The notes: generated from the sequence alone by a model not told the origin. A stretch of DNA of 21,100 nucleotides from an uncultured Collinsella sp. (GCA_900756725.1 CAAELJ010000015.1:1-21100); one strand, 5' to 3'. Counted from the stretch's first letter, positions 7,080-14,675 are shown. Translations and numbers: made by a program.

Positions 7080-8687
7080 TTACAGAAGACTCTCGAACTT
7101 CAGAAGACTCTCGAACTTCTCGCGAACCTGCGGGACGGTAAGGCCGATGATGACCTGGATTGACTGACCTTGGACCACCAAGCCATGCGTACCGATCGCC
7201 TTGAAGGAAGCCTCGGGTGCAACGACGCTCTTGTCCTTGACGTTAACGCGCAGACGGGTAGCGCAGTTCGTTACATCGATGATGTTATCCGTGCCACCGA
7301 GCAGATCGAGGATGTTCTCGGCAAGCACCAAGCGCTCATCATCTTTACTCTGGGCGACCGATTTGCCAGCAGCACCGCCCTGCTTTTGCTTGTAGTCGGC
7401 CTTGGACTTGAGCTCGACCTCAACATCGTCATCCTCGCGACCGGGGGTCTTAAAGTCGAACTTGACGATCAGGAAACGGAAGACCACGACCCAAAGGGCG
7501 GTAAAGCAAAGACCGACAAGGATGGAGATGGCGTACTGCAGACCGTGTGCGGCCCAAAGGGGCAGCCAGTCCCACGAGAGCATCGAGATGATGCCGCCGT
7601 CGAAGATGCCCACGACGCCAAGGAGGTTTTGAGCCATGCAGCCGAGCGCTCCGAGCACGCAGTGGACGACGAACAGGCCGGGCGCGATGAACAGGAAGGT
7701 GAAGTCAAGCGGCTCGGTAATACCGCAAAGCATAGCGGTAAGGGTGACCGGGATCAGCAGAGCCTTGACGCGCTGCTTGCGCTCGGGTTTGGCGGTCATA
7801 TAAAACGCAATGGCGACGCCAAGCGAGCCGAAGACCTTAGTCCAACCAGGGCAGGTATAGGCAGCCCAGGGTGCGGCATCCTTAAGAGCAATGCTCGGAT
7901 CGGCAGCCAGTTGGGGCAGGATGTTGGCCCAAGCAGCAAAGATGCCGCCGTTGACCGCCGCGTTGTCGTAATAGAACGGCGTATAGATAAAGTGGTGCAG
8001 GCCTGTAGGGATCAGCACGCGCTCGAAGAAAGCAAAGACACCCACGCCAAACGTACCGGCGGAAAGGATGAATCCCTGGAAGGCGGAGATAGCAGCCTGA
8101 ACATGCGGCCACACCAGGCAGGCGATAAGAGCGACCGGAACCATAACGAAGAAACCGATCATATAGATGAACACGGAACCCGAGAACACGCCCAACCACT
8201 CGGGGAGCTCGGTGTCGAAGAACTTATTATGCAGCATCGTGGCGATACCAGAGATAATGAGCGCGCCCATGATGCCCATATCAAGCGTTTTGATGCTTGC
8301 GATAGTGGCAAGACCAGTACCGCTGCCCGCCTCGACAGAGTAGTCGACCCCAAAGACAGGGCCCCACTGCCCCAAGATTGTGCTTACAAAGTAGTTGAAG
8401 GTAAGGTAGATGGCCAAAGCCTCCATGCAGCAGCGAGCGTTCTGCTTGTTCGCGAGCGAGATTGGCAACGCTACGCAAAACAGCAACGGCATCTGGTTAA
8501 AGAGCGTCCAACCACCCTGGAGCAGCACATTCCAGCAATCAAACCAAAGATGACCCGCTGTGGCCATCTCGCCAAAGATCGCCTCGGTGGTAAACAACGT
8601 ACCCAGGCCGACGACGATTCCGGAAAATGCGAAAAGAATTGCAGGCGTGTACATTGCACCGCCGAAACGTTGTATCTTTTGCATCAT
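7080..8687 (-). CDS. glvC: PTS maltose/alpha-glucoside-specific IICB permease
   Basis: Membrane permease that imports and phosphorylates an alpha-glucoside in the phosphotransferase system. The 535-residue product begins MMQKIQRFGGAMYTP, the usual start of the MalT/GlvC/MalX group. The IIC domain has about ten membrane segments (1 to ~405) and includes the substrate-site ERVLIPTGLHH and the GITEPLDFTFLFIAP loop typical of the glucose superfamily. A linker (KTPGREDD...) leads to the IIB domain (about 445-535), with phosphorylatable Cys475 in NCATRLR. No IIA domain is attached or nearby, so a general glucose-type IIA must act in trans. The start at 8687 is chosen by homology. Its ribosome binding site AGAGGGGG lies in a small GGGGATTCCCC hairpin. 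The last six codons are an exact tandem duplication (KFESLLKFESLL). The substrate could be maltose, another alpha-glucoside or a glucosyl-polyol. Confidence 0.93.
   Translation of the reverse strand: MMQKIQRFGGAMYTPAILFAFSGIVVGLGTLFTTEAIFGEMATAGHLWFDCWNVLLQGGWTLFNQMPLLFCVALPISLANKQNARCCMEALAIYLTFNYFVSTILGQWGPVFGVDYSVEAGSGTGLATIASIKTLDMGIMGALIISGIATMLHNKFFDTELPEWLGVFSGSVFIYMIGFFVMVPVALIACLVWPHVQAAISAFQGFILSAGTFGVGVFAFFERVLIPTGLHHFIYTPFYYDNAAVNGGIFAAWANILPQLAADPSIALKDAAPWAAYTCPGWTKVFGSLGVAIAFYMTAKPERKQRVKALLIPVTLTAMLCGITEPLDFTFLFIAPGLFVVHCVLGALGCMAQNLLGVVGIFDGGIISMLSWDWLPLWAAHGLQYAISILVGLCFTALWVVVFRFLIVKFDFKTPGREDDDVEVELKSKADYKQKQGGAAGKSVAQSKDDERLVLAENILDLLGGTDNIIDVTNCATRLRVNVKDKSVVAPEASFKAIGTHGLVVQGQSIQVIIGLTVPQVREKFESLLKFESLL
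7083..7118 (-). repeat. 18-bp exact tandem duplication at the permease C-terminus
   Basis: Two identical 18-bp units (7083-7100 and 7101-7118, plus-strand CAGAAGACTCTCGAACTT) lie directly before the stop codon of the PTS permease. They encode KFESLL twice. Being in frame, the event lengthens the IIB domain tail by six residues without disruption. Identity of the two units suggests a recent slippage event. Confidence 0.95.
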
Positions 8688-8832
8688 GACGGGGAATCCC
8701 CCTCTCTTCATTCGGAGCGGCTGCGGTTTTGGCTTCACTCGAGACCGCAGACGCGCCGTTTGCGTGTACCTCGTGCAATAGGACGGGTGGGCCCGCTTCC
8801 CTGACTTCTTGCGCTTCCATTTTTATCATATC

Positions 8833-8848
8833 ACTTATCTAGACAAGT
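8833..8848. promoter_or_regulatory. Putative GntR operator O1 (permease side)
   Basis: ACTTATCTAGACAAGT is a 16-bp palindrome with a single mismatched pair; the ideal form would be ACTTGTCTAGACAAGT. It resembles the operators of TreR/HutC-type GntR regulators. It lies just downstream of a minus-strand TATAGT (8850-8855), the candidate -10 of the permease gene, a placement suited to repression. Confidence 0.6.
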
Positions 8849-8867
8849 TACTATAAATACTATGGTC

Positions 8868-8899
8868 GGTAAACGGTTGATTATTTGCCGTAAACGGTA
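8868..8899. promoter_or_regulatory. Direct repeat GTAAACGG, possible second regulator site
   Basis: GGTAAACGGT (8869-8877 region) and CCGTAAACGGT (8889-8898 region) are two direct copies of GTAAACGGT about 21-22 bp apart, roughly two helical turns. The second copy is a short palindrome (CCGT-AA-ACGG). They lie upstream of the candidate permease promoter, so they may bind a regulator other than the GntR protein, such as a global carbon regulator. No identity can be assigned. Confidence 0.35.
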
Positions 8900-8963
8900 T
8901 ATGTCCAGTGTTTCGCCTGCTAAATCTGACATAGCTGATGGCTGCATTATAAATTTCTTTTCT

Positions 8964-9008
8964 ACTTGTCTAGATGTGCTTGTCTATATCTATAGACATA
9001 CCTATACT
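8964..9008 (+). promoter_or_regulatory. Dehydrogenase promoter with overlapping operators O2 and O3
   Basis: A good promoter is visible: -35 TTGTCT (8980-8985), 17 bp, -10 TATACT (9003-9008). O2 (8964-8979, ACTTGTCTAGAT...) has one perfect half of the O1 motif and a degenerate second half, and lies just upstream of the -35. O3 (8981-8998, TGTCTATA-TC-TATAGACA) is a palindrome that fills the -35 to -10 spacer. CTTGTCTA recurs every 14 bp between O2 and O3. A repressor bound here would exclude RNA polymerase, and the layout explains co-regulation with the permease through O1. Confidence 0.6.
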
Positions 9009-9044
9009 TCATTACAACATTAACCGCTACGTTAAGGAGTCACC

Positions 9045-10070
9045 ATGAAAAGCGCGGTCTTCTATGGAAAGCACGACCTCAGAGTCGAGGAATCGGCAAA
9101 GCCGGCCGTGGGCAGGCGCGACGTTCTGATCAACGTCAAGGCTTGCGGTGTCTGCGGTACCGACGTTCATATCTATGAAGGCGACAAGGGTGCAGCCGAC
9201 GTTACCCCGCCCACGATCCTTGGTCATGAGTTTGCGGGCGTTGTCGAGGCCGTGGGCAGCGACGTCGCTGGCTTTAAACCGGGCGATCGCGTGTGCATCG
9301 ACCCAAACCATCCCTGCGGCTGCTGCGAACCCTGCCGCGACGGAATCAACCACTACTGCGAGCATATGACCGGTTACGGGACCACCGTTAACGGCGGCTT
9401 TGCCGAGTACTGCTCCGTCGATATGCAGCAAGTCTACAAGTTGGGCGATCACACCAGCTTTGAGCAGGGTGCTATGACCGAGCCCGTCGCCTGCTGCCTG
9501 CACGGCATCGATATGTGCAACATCAAGCCCGGCAGCACAGTTGTCGTTATCGGCGGTGGCATGATCGGTCTGCTCATGATGCAGCTTGCCAAAAACGCCG
9601 GCGCCACCAAGGTCGTCTTGCTCGAGCCCGTCGAGGGCAAGCGCGAGGTTGCGCTCAAACTCGGCGCCGATCTGGCAATTGATTCCATCCACGAGGACGT
9701 CCCGGCCCGCCTGAAGCAGGAGGGCGTTGGCAACGTCGATGTCGTTATCGAGTGTGTTGGCAAGCCCGTCACCATCGAGCAGGCCATCCAGATCGCCGGC
9801 CACAAGGCTACGGTCATGATGTTCGGCCTCACCAAGCCCGATGAGACAATCACCGTCAAGCCCTTCGAGGTCTTCCAGAAGGAGCTTGTGCTCACCTCGT
9901 CCTACATCAACCCTTATACGCAGCGTCGCGCGCTCGAGCTCATCGACTCTGGCAGGCTCGACGTATCCTCGATGGTCGCCAAGGTGGCTTCCCTCGACGA
10001 ACTCGGCGCCATCCTGTCAGACCCAGCTCTGCGTGCCATGGGTAAATATATAATCGACCCCAGCAAGTAA
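9045..10070 (+). CDS. Zinc-dependent alcohol/polyol dehydrogenase (MDR family)
   Basis: A 341-residue medium-chain dehydrogenase of the sorbitol/threonine dehydrogenase type; oxidises a secondary alcohol or polyol with NAD+. The catalytic zinc site is Cys37 (CGVCGTD), His61 and Glu62 (GHE). A structural zinc site has Cys91, Cys94, Cys97 and Cys105. The Rossmann motif VVVIGGGMIG ends at 175, and an acidic Glu194 at the end of the second strand favours NAD over NADP. The start at 9045 follows AAGGAG. Expression from the operator-controlled promoter beside a PTS permease and a glycosidase suggests that it acts on the alcohol released from the imported glycoside, for example sorbitol from a glucosyl-sorbitol. 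The exact substrate cannot be read from sequence. It is followed after 65 bp by the regulator gene, probably in one operon. Confidence 0.88.
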   Translation: MKSAVFYGKHDLRVEESAKPAVGRRDVLINVKACGVCGTDVHIYEGDKGAADVTPPTILGHEFAGVVEAVGSDVAGFKPGDRVCIDPNHPCGCCEPCRDGINHYCEHMTGYGTTVNGGFAEYCSVDMQQVYKLGDHTSFEQGAMTEPVACCLHGIDMCNIKPGSTVVVIGGGMIGLLMMQLAKNAGATKVVLLEPVEGKREVALKLGADLAIDSIHEDVPARLKQEGVGNVDVVIECVGKPVTIEQAIQIAGHKATVMMFGLTKPDETITVKPFEVFQKELVLTSSYINPYTQRRALELIDSGRLDVSSMVAKVASLDELGAILSDPALRAMGKYIIDPSK

Positions 10071-10135
10071 ATCGATTGACACCTGCGCGGACGGCCCTCA
10101 TCCGTCGTTCGCGCACCCAGCTCTAGGAGACCGTC

Positions 10136-10891
10136 ATGGCGCGAGCCATCTTCCAAACTATTTATGACAACGTGAAGCAGTCGATTGACGACGGCACATA
10201 CGCCTATCAGAGCTATCTGCCTTCGGAGACTGAGCTCACGCAGCTGTTTGACTGTTCGCGCATGACGGTCCGTCGCGCCATCTCGATGCTTGCGGCAGAT
10301 GGTTACGTGCTCCCCCAGCAAGGCAAAGGCATGCGCGTCATTCGCAACATCAGTGACGAGAAGAGTCGTGGTGGCGGCGGACTCGAGACCTTTAAGGAAA
10401 TCGCGGTCAACCGAGGCTTTGAGCTCAAAACGGTCACCACCGTCTTTGAGCTCCTCATCTGCAGCAAGGCGCTCTCCAAGATTACCGGGTTTCCCGAAGG
10501 CTGTGAGCTCACACGCGCCAAACGCATCCGTTATGCAGACGGACAAGCCGTGTGCTCCGACGACTCCTATTACCTAAGCTCACAAGTACCGGGGCTGACA
10601 CCCGAGATTGTCAACGACTCGATCTATCGTTACCTCGAAGAAGACCTTGGCATTAAGATTGCCACGGGCAAACGCGATGTAACGATCGAGCATCCCACGC
10701 CCGAGGATACGCGCGTGCTCGATCTCGACGACTTTAACGCACTCGCCGTTATACGCGGACAGACCTACAACGCCGACGGTATCCTTATGGAATACACCGA
10801 GACCAAACAGGTTCCCGGGTTCTTTTTGCTCCATGAAACCGTGACGCGCAACGGTATCGGTCGAACCGGCCACCAAAGCAGCATGAACTAA
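10136..10891 (+). CDS. GntR-family (HutC/UTRA) transcriptional regulator
   Basis: A 251-residue regulator. Residues 1-72 form a GntR winged helix: YLPSETELTQLFDCSRMTVRRAISML (28-52) is the helix-turn-helix and QQGKGMRVI (61-69) the wing. Residues about 95-240 form a UTRA effector domain of the HutC/TreR subfamily, which typically binds a sugar phosphate or small acid. AGGAG precedes the start at 10136. Its position at the end of the dehydrogenase operon, together with TreR-like palindromes in the 8688-9044 region, makes it the likely repressor of both arms. A 6-phospho-glucoside is a reasonable inducer, by analogy with TreR. It is followed by a strong hairpin terminator. Confidence 0.88.
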   Translation: MARAIFQTIYDNVKQSIDDGTYAYQSYLPSETELTQLFDCSRMTVRRAISMLAADGYVLPQQGKGMRVIRNISDEKSRGGGGLETFKEIAVNRGFELKTVTTVFELLICSKALSKITGFPEGCELTRAKRIRYADGQAVCSDDSYYLSSQVPGLTPEIVNDSIYRYLEEDLGIKIATGKRDVTIEHPTPEDTRVLDLDDFNALAVIRGQTYNADGILMEYTETKQVPGFFLLHETVTRNGIGRTGHQSSMN

Positions 10892-10900
10892 CCATTTATT

Positions 10901-10972
10901 AGTTGCGGTGGAATAGTTCCTAGAATGGCCAGCTTAAGGGCAAAGCAGGAACTATTCCACCGCAACTTTTTT
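10901..10972 (+). terminator. Long hairpin terminator after the GntR gene
   Basis: A perfect 21-bp inverted repeat: left arm 10901-10921 beginning AGTTGCGGTGG, right arm 10947-10967 ending CCACCGCAACT. The loop has 25 bases, and a run of six T follows (10967-10972). The position, 9 bp after the regulator stop, and the T-run mark it as the rho-independent terminator of the dehydrogenase-regulator operon. The stem is longer than typical terminators, so it may derive from a palindromic intergenic repeat. Confidence 0.8.
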
Positions 10973-11003
10973 GGCCGGCGGGGCAGTACCTGTCCCACCG
11001 GCC
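10973..11003. repeat. GC-rich inverted repeat with GGGACAGGTAC core
   Basis: GGCCGGCGGG (10973-10982) and CCCACCGGCC (10994-11003) pair with one mismatch around an 11-base loop. Read on the minus strand the loop side carries GGGACAGGTAC. It follows the T-run of the previous hairpin and precedes the end of the convergent Fe-S gene. No T-run follows on the minus strand. Confidence 0.5.
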
Positions 11004-11022
11004 ATCATTTACGCTCTTTTAG

Positions 11023-12276
11023 CTAGTCCGCGAGCTTCTCCACCTGGTCGAGCATCTTGTCGAGCTTGGCCTTTGCCTCGGCCTTGACCTTCTCGGCCTC
11101 CTCGTGGGCCTTGGCCTTCTGAGCGGCCTTTTCCTCGGCCTCGGGATCGACGACGACCAGGTTGGATGCATCATGCTCAACCAACTTAAGCGCATGCTCG
11201 GGACACACCTTGACGCAGGCCCCGCAACCTAGGCAATACGTGGACTCCAGTGCAAAGCGACCGCTTCCCACCAAATCGCAGGCAAACGTGGGGCACACGT
11301 TGACACACTCGCCACACGACGTGCACTTGTCAAAATCGCACTCCGGCGTGCTCACCTGCATGTTCTGGGCAAGCTCGGGATGGTTTTGCAGCGTCGAGAG
11401 TACCAGCTGGCGCCCGTGCGTAAGCGTACGGCGACGCTTGGTCGTCGTGGTGCCGCACATGGTGTTGAGCGTGCGCTCCAGCTGCGTAATCTGGTGACGG
11501 TGGGCCTTCAACTTCTGCGTCACCGAGGCCAGCGCCGCCGTCGCCGGATTGAGCTTGGTCACCGTCAGGCCCGTGGTGCGGGCGATCTTTTCCATGTACT
11601 CTTTGCGCTCGTACTCGCGAAGCTTATGGCACTTGAGGCTCTTGGGGTCGACCTCCAGGCCCATGCCCGTACCGGCCCACTCCTCGGCAGTGGCGATGGC
11701 CTCGCCCAGAATATCCTCGCCACCGGTGTTGCGACACTTGTCGCACACACCCAACGGCAGGTACACACTCACGTTGGGATAGTCGGCCAGCACCGAGAAC
11801 CAGGTCTCGGCCGTAATATCGCCCACACAGGCAACGACGACCTCGTTTTCGCGCGGCATGCGCTTGAGGGCGCGCGTGCAGGTGACGTAGGCGGTCTCGT
11901 GGCTCGTAGCAGCAGAGACGATATCGTCATATAGGTTTTTAGGCGCCAGGCGCGGCGAGATGATCGCCTCGGTCGGACAGGCAGCGGCGCACAGGCCGCA
12001 CTTGCGACAGGAGTCGAGGATCTCGATGGCGTCTTCCTCGACCTCGATAGCGTTGACCGGGCACACGTCCATGCACGCGGTGCAGCCGCTCTTTTCGTTT
12101 TTGCAGGTCAGGCACGGAATAGTGTTACCGCGCGGACGCTCCTTGTAGTCGGCAGGATTCCACTGCGGTGCCGACGGATCGAGTGCATCGGTCACACCGC
12201 CAAGCGGGTTTTTAAGAAAGTCGAAACCCTTGCTGATCTCGATAATGTCATCAAACAGATCGTGTTCCTGCGCCAT
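11023..12276 (-). CDS. Multi-cluster 4Fe-4S ferredoxin-type protein
   Basis: A 417-residue predicted electron carrier; its partner enzyme is unknown. Residues 55-72 have C-x2-C-x6-C-x2-C-x3-CP. Residues 90-100, 318-328 and 348-358 each have the classic C-x2-C-x2-C-x3-CP, giving room for four 4Fe-4S clusters in two ferredoxin pairs. Between them a region (about 125-310) has scattered cysteines (133, 150, 178, 181, 216, 274). Its VVACVGDITAETWF...LPLGVCDKC segment recalls the electron-transfer folds near heterodisulfide reductase or hydrogenase subunits, but I cannot assign it. The last 40 residues are a charged Ala/Lys/Glu coiled coil. There is no signal peptide, so it is cytoplasmic. The start at 12276 is chosen for its AGGGAGGGG site. 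It is downstream of three alcohol dehydrogenase genes on the same strand. Confidence 0.82.
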   Translation of the reverse strand: MAQEHDLFDDIIEISKGFDFLKNPLGGVTDALDPSAPQWNPADYKERPRGNTIPCLTCKNEKSGCTACMDVCPVNAIEVEEDAIEILDSCRKCGLCAAACPTEAIISPRLAPKNLYDDIVSAATSHETAYVTCTRALKRMPRENEVVVACVGDITAETWFSVLADYPNVSVYLPLGVCDKCRNTGGEDILGEAIATAEEWAGTGMGLEVDPKSLKCHKLREYERKEYMEKIARTTGLTVTKLNPATAALASVTQKLKAHRHQITQLERTLNTMCGTTTTKRRRTLTHGRQLVLSTLQNHPELAQNMQVSTPECDFDKCTSCGECVNVCPTFACDLVGSGRFALESTYCLGCGACVKVCPEHALKLVEHDASNLVVVDPEAEEKAAQKAKAHEEAEKVKAEAKAKLDKMLDQVEKLAD

Positions 12277-12427
12277 GCGCGGCCCCTCCCTGAGCAGTGC
12301 AAACAAGCAAGAGATAATGATACGCTATCGGCCCACGCCTCGGGCAAATTACACGCGGAGCACCTTTGAGGCAAATAGTCTATGGCCTATCGCCGCCTCG
12401 ATTGCACAAGGTCAATCAAGCGCCAAG

Positions 12428-13495
12428 CTATGCCTCGCACATGAGCTGCACGAGCTTTTGTTTGGTCACCTTTGCCTGCTCGTTGGCCATATTACGCTCG
12501 TTTCTAAAGACCGCATTTGCAACACCCTGCAGATCGGCATCGGAAATCTCGCCAAGGCCCAGCTCCTCGAGCGTGGTCGGCAGACCGACGCGCTGGCAAA
12601 ACTCGAGCACCTGATTAAGCTCGGGCGCACGCTCCAGGCGTAGCTGCACCACCAGACCAAATGCCACGGCCTCGCCATGCATGGCCTTGCACTCGGGCAG
12701 GATCGTCAGACCGTTGGCGACGGCATGCGCCAACGCCAAGCCACCGCTCTCAAAGCCGACGCCCGAGAGCAGAATATTGCACTCGATCAGGCGCTCAACT
12801 GCCGGCGATGTACGGCCCTTTTTGAGATCGCGCTTGGCAGCGACGCCGCACTCCATGAGCGTGTCGTAGCAGGCGCGAGCCGCGACCAGAGCCAAGTGTC
12901 CCGGCGCGCCACCGTGCTCGTTGGCGCCGTGCGCCGCGGCGCACGAACGCGCCTCAAAATACGTTGCCAGCGCATCGCCCATGCCGGCGACCGTCATACG
13001 CAGCGGGGCCGCCGCGACCACGTTGGTATCGACCACGACCAGGTCTGGATTCTTCTCGAGCATCAGGTAGTGGTCGAACGACCCATCCTCGTGATACAGC
13101 ACCGAAATCGCGCTGCACGGACCGTCCATCGAAGCCGCCGTGGGGCATACGCACAACGGCAACTCGGCATAAAACGCAACGGCCTTTGCGATATCGAGCA
13201 TCTTGCCGCCGCCAATACCCACCACCATGTCGCAATACTCGGCCTGGGCTTCCTTAGCCATTTCGACAACGGCCTCTTCCGTACACGGACCGTCATAAAT
13301 CTTAAAGAACGGCTCGCTTAGATCTTCGTCCAGAAATCCATCGACGATCTGCTTGCACAGCCGATCCTCGGTGCCCTGGTCAAACAAGACATAGGCAGCG
13401 CAGCCCAACCATGACAAATACCTGCCTTGACGCGACAGTTCGCCCGGCCCCTGAACATACCGGCCGGGACCGCCGTAAACCATAGGAAGCGCCAT
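12428..13495 (-). CDS. Glycerol dehydrogenase-like iron-family ADH, paralogue 2
   Basis: A 355-residue member of the GldA branch of the metal-dependent (type III) dehydrogenases, likely NAD-linked and acting on glycerol, dihydroxyacetone or a related small polyol. It has the cofactor motif GIGGGKMLDIAK (93-104). The metal ligands are Asp174 (GMGDALATYFEA), His257 (ALAHAVANG) and His273 (AMHGEAVAFG), at nearly the same positions as in characterised GldA enzymes. It is clearly paralogous to the next gene (13575-14675) but divergent at the N-terminus (MALPMVYGGPGRYVQGPGEL) and richer in cysteine. The start at 13495 follows GAAGGGCGG. The 79-bp gap to the upstream paralogue and the shared strand suggest an operon. 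The substrate is not decided by sequence. Confidence 0.86.
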   Translation of the reverse strand: MALPMVYGGPGRYVQGPGELSRQGRYLSWLGCAAYVLFDQGTEDRLCKQIVDGFLDEDLSEPFFKIYDGPCTEEAVVEMAKEAQAEYCDMVVGIGGGKMLDIAKAVAFYAELPLCVCPTAASMDGPCSAISVLYHEDGSFDHYLMLEKNPDLVVVDTNVVAAAPLRMTVAGMGDALATYFEARSCAAAHGANEHGGAPGHLALVAARACYDTLMECGVAAKRDLKKGRTSPAVERLIECNILLSGVGFESGGLALAHAVANGLTILPECKAMHGEAVAFGLVVQLRLERAPELNQVLEFCQRVGLPTTLEELGLGEISDADLQGVANAVFRNERNMANEQAKVTKQKLVQLMCEA

Positions 13496-13574
13496 ACGAG
13501 AATCCGCCCTTCATCAAACAACGATTGGTGCAAAGTAACCTTACCCCTTTGCCCCTTCCTTACCTTAGTTTAGT

Positions 13575-14675
13575 TTACTCATCCATAAGGTAATAATGAC
13601 CCAGCGCGTCGGCACCCAGGATGGCGTTTGCGACCATCTCGGGCGTCACCTCAAACGGCATGTTGCACATGGTGTCATCGGGCGCGCAGGCGGCCTCGGC
13701 AACAATCATGGCCTGCTCGCGCGTAAGCTCGGCAACGCCAAGTTCCTTCATCGTGACCGGCAGGCCTAGCTCAATGCAGAAGCCCAAGACTTCCTCGAGC
13801 TTCTCGGTCGGGGCATCCTCGAGTACCAGCTGGACGATGGTGCCGAAGGCGACCTTCTCGCCGTGATACATGCCGTGGCACTCAGGCAGCATCGTCAGAC
13901 CATTGTGGATGGCATGAGCAGCAGCAAGGCCCGAGCTCTCAAAGCCAATACCCGAAAGCAGCGTATTGGCCTCGATGATGTGCTCGACGGCGGGCGTGAG
14001 CGCACCCTTCTCCAGCGCGACCTTGGCCTTGACGCCATCGGCCATAAGCGTCTCGTAGCAGAGCTTGGCGAGCGCCAGGCCGGCCATGCCGCCCTTGCCG
14101 CCGGCGCAAGTGCCGCCGTCGGCATCATGCGTCGCCTGGGCCTCAAAGTAGGTTGCGAGCGCATCGCCCATGCCGGAAACCGTCAGGCGCACCGGGCTCG
14201 CCGCGATAACCGTCGTATCCATCAGGACAATATTGGGGTTTGCCTTAAGGAAGAGATACTTGTCGAACTGGCCGTCGTCGGTGTAGAGCACCGAAAGTGC
14301 CGAGCACGGAGCATCGGTCGACGCAATGGTGGGGCAAATGATGACCGGGGACTCCAGGTAGTAGGCAACGGCCTTCGCGGTGTCGAGGATCTTGCCGCCA
14401 CCGACGCCGACGATGATGTCGCAACCGTTGTCGCGAGCGAGCGCAACCAGACGATCGACCTCGCCCTTGGAGCACTCGCCGTTAAAGTCCTCAAACAGCA
14501 GCTCGGCCTTGGCCTCGGCAAAACCGCCCTCGATCTTGGCACCGACGCGCTTCTTGCCCGAAGGCGTCACGATGACGAGGGCTTTAGCACCGAGCGGCTC
14601 GACATAGGAGCCGAGCTTTACGAGCTCGTCCGGACCCTGGTTGTACTTGCTGGGGCTATTGAAAATTGCAGCCAT
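13575..14675 (-). CDS. gldA: Glycerol dehydrogenase-like iron-family ADH, paralogue 1
   Basis: A 366-residue GldA-type dehydrogenase, interconverting glycerol and dihydroxyacetone or a related pair with NAD. It has the cofactor motif GVGGGKILDTAK (90-101). The zinc/iron ligands are Asp171, His254 and His271 in GMGDALATYFEA, AAAHAIHNG and MYHGEKVAFG, within a few residues of Asp173/His256/His274 of the Bacillus stearothermophilus enzyme. The FNSPSKYNQGPDEL N-terminus is typical of GldA. The ribosome binding site is weak (AATGGGATA). A strong terminator lies 32 bp upstream of the start, so this gene needs either read-through or its own promoter in the short AT-rich gap 14676-14707. The paralogue follows downstream. 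Confidence 0.89.
   Translation of the reverse strand: MAAIFNSPSKYNQGPDELVKLGSYVEPLGAKALVIVTPSGKKRVGAKIEGGFAEAKAELLFEDFNGECSKGEVDRLVALARDNGCDIIVGVGGGKILDTAKAVAYYLESPVIICPTIASTDAPCSALSVLYTDDGQFDKYLFLKANPNIVLMDTTVIAASPVRLTVSGMGDALATYFEAQATHDADGGTCAGGKGGMAGLALAKLCYETLMADGVKAKVALEKGALTPAVEHIIEANTLLSGIGFESSGLAAAHAIHNGLTMLPECHGMYHGEKVAFGTIVQLVLEDAPTEKLEEVLGFCIELGLPVTMKELGVAELTREQAMIVAEAACAPDDTMCNMPFEVTPEMVANAILGADALGHYYLMDE

Larger units (their letters stand above)
8688..9044. other. Divergent control region, PTS permease / zinc dehydrogenase
   Basis: A 357-bp spacer between divergently transcribed genes. The half next to the permease (8688-8830) is GC-rich and would be an untranslated leader of about 150 bases; it contains a possible 43-codon leader frame starting at 8820. 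The half next to the dehydrogenase is AT-rich and holds promoters, three related palindromic sites and two GTAAACGG repeats, each listed separately. Confidence 0.7.

Noticed and set aside
7170..8804. 544-codon plus-strand frame opposite the PTS permease
   Set aside because: Hydrophilic mirror image of a membrane protein gene; the permease is the real gene by homology.
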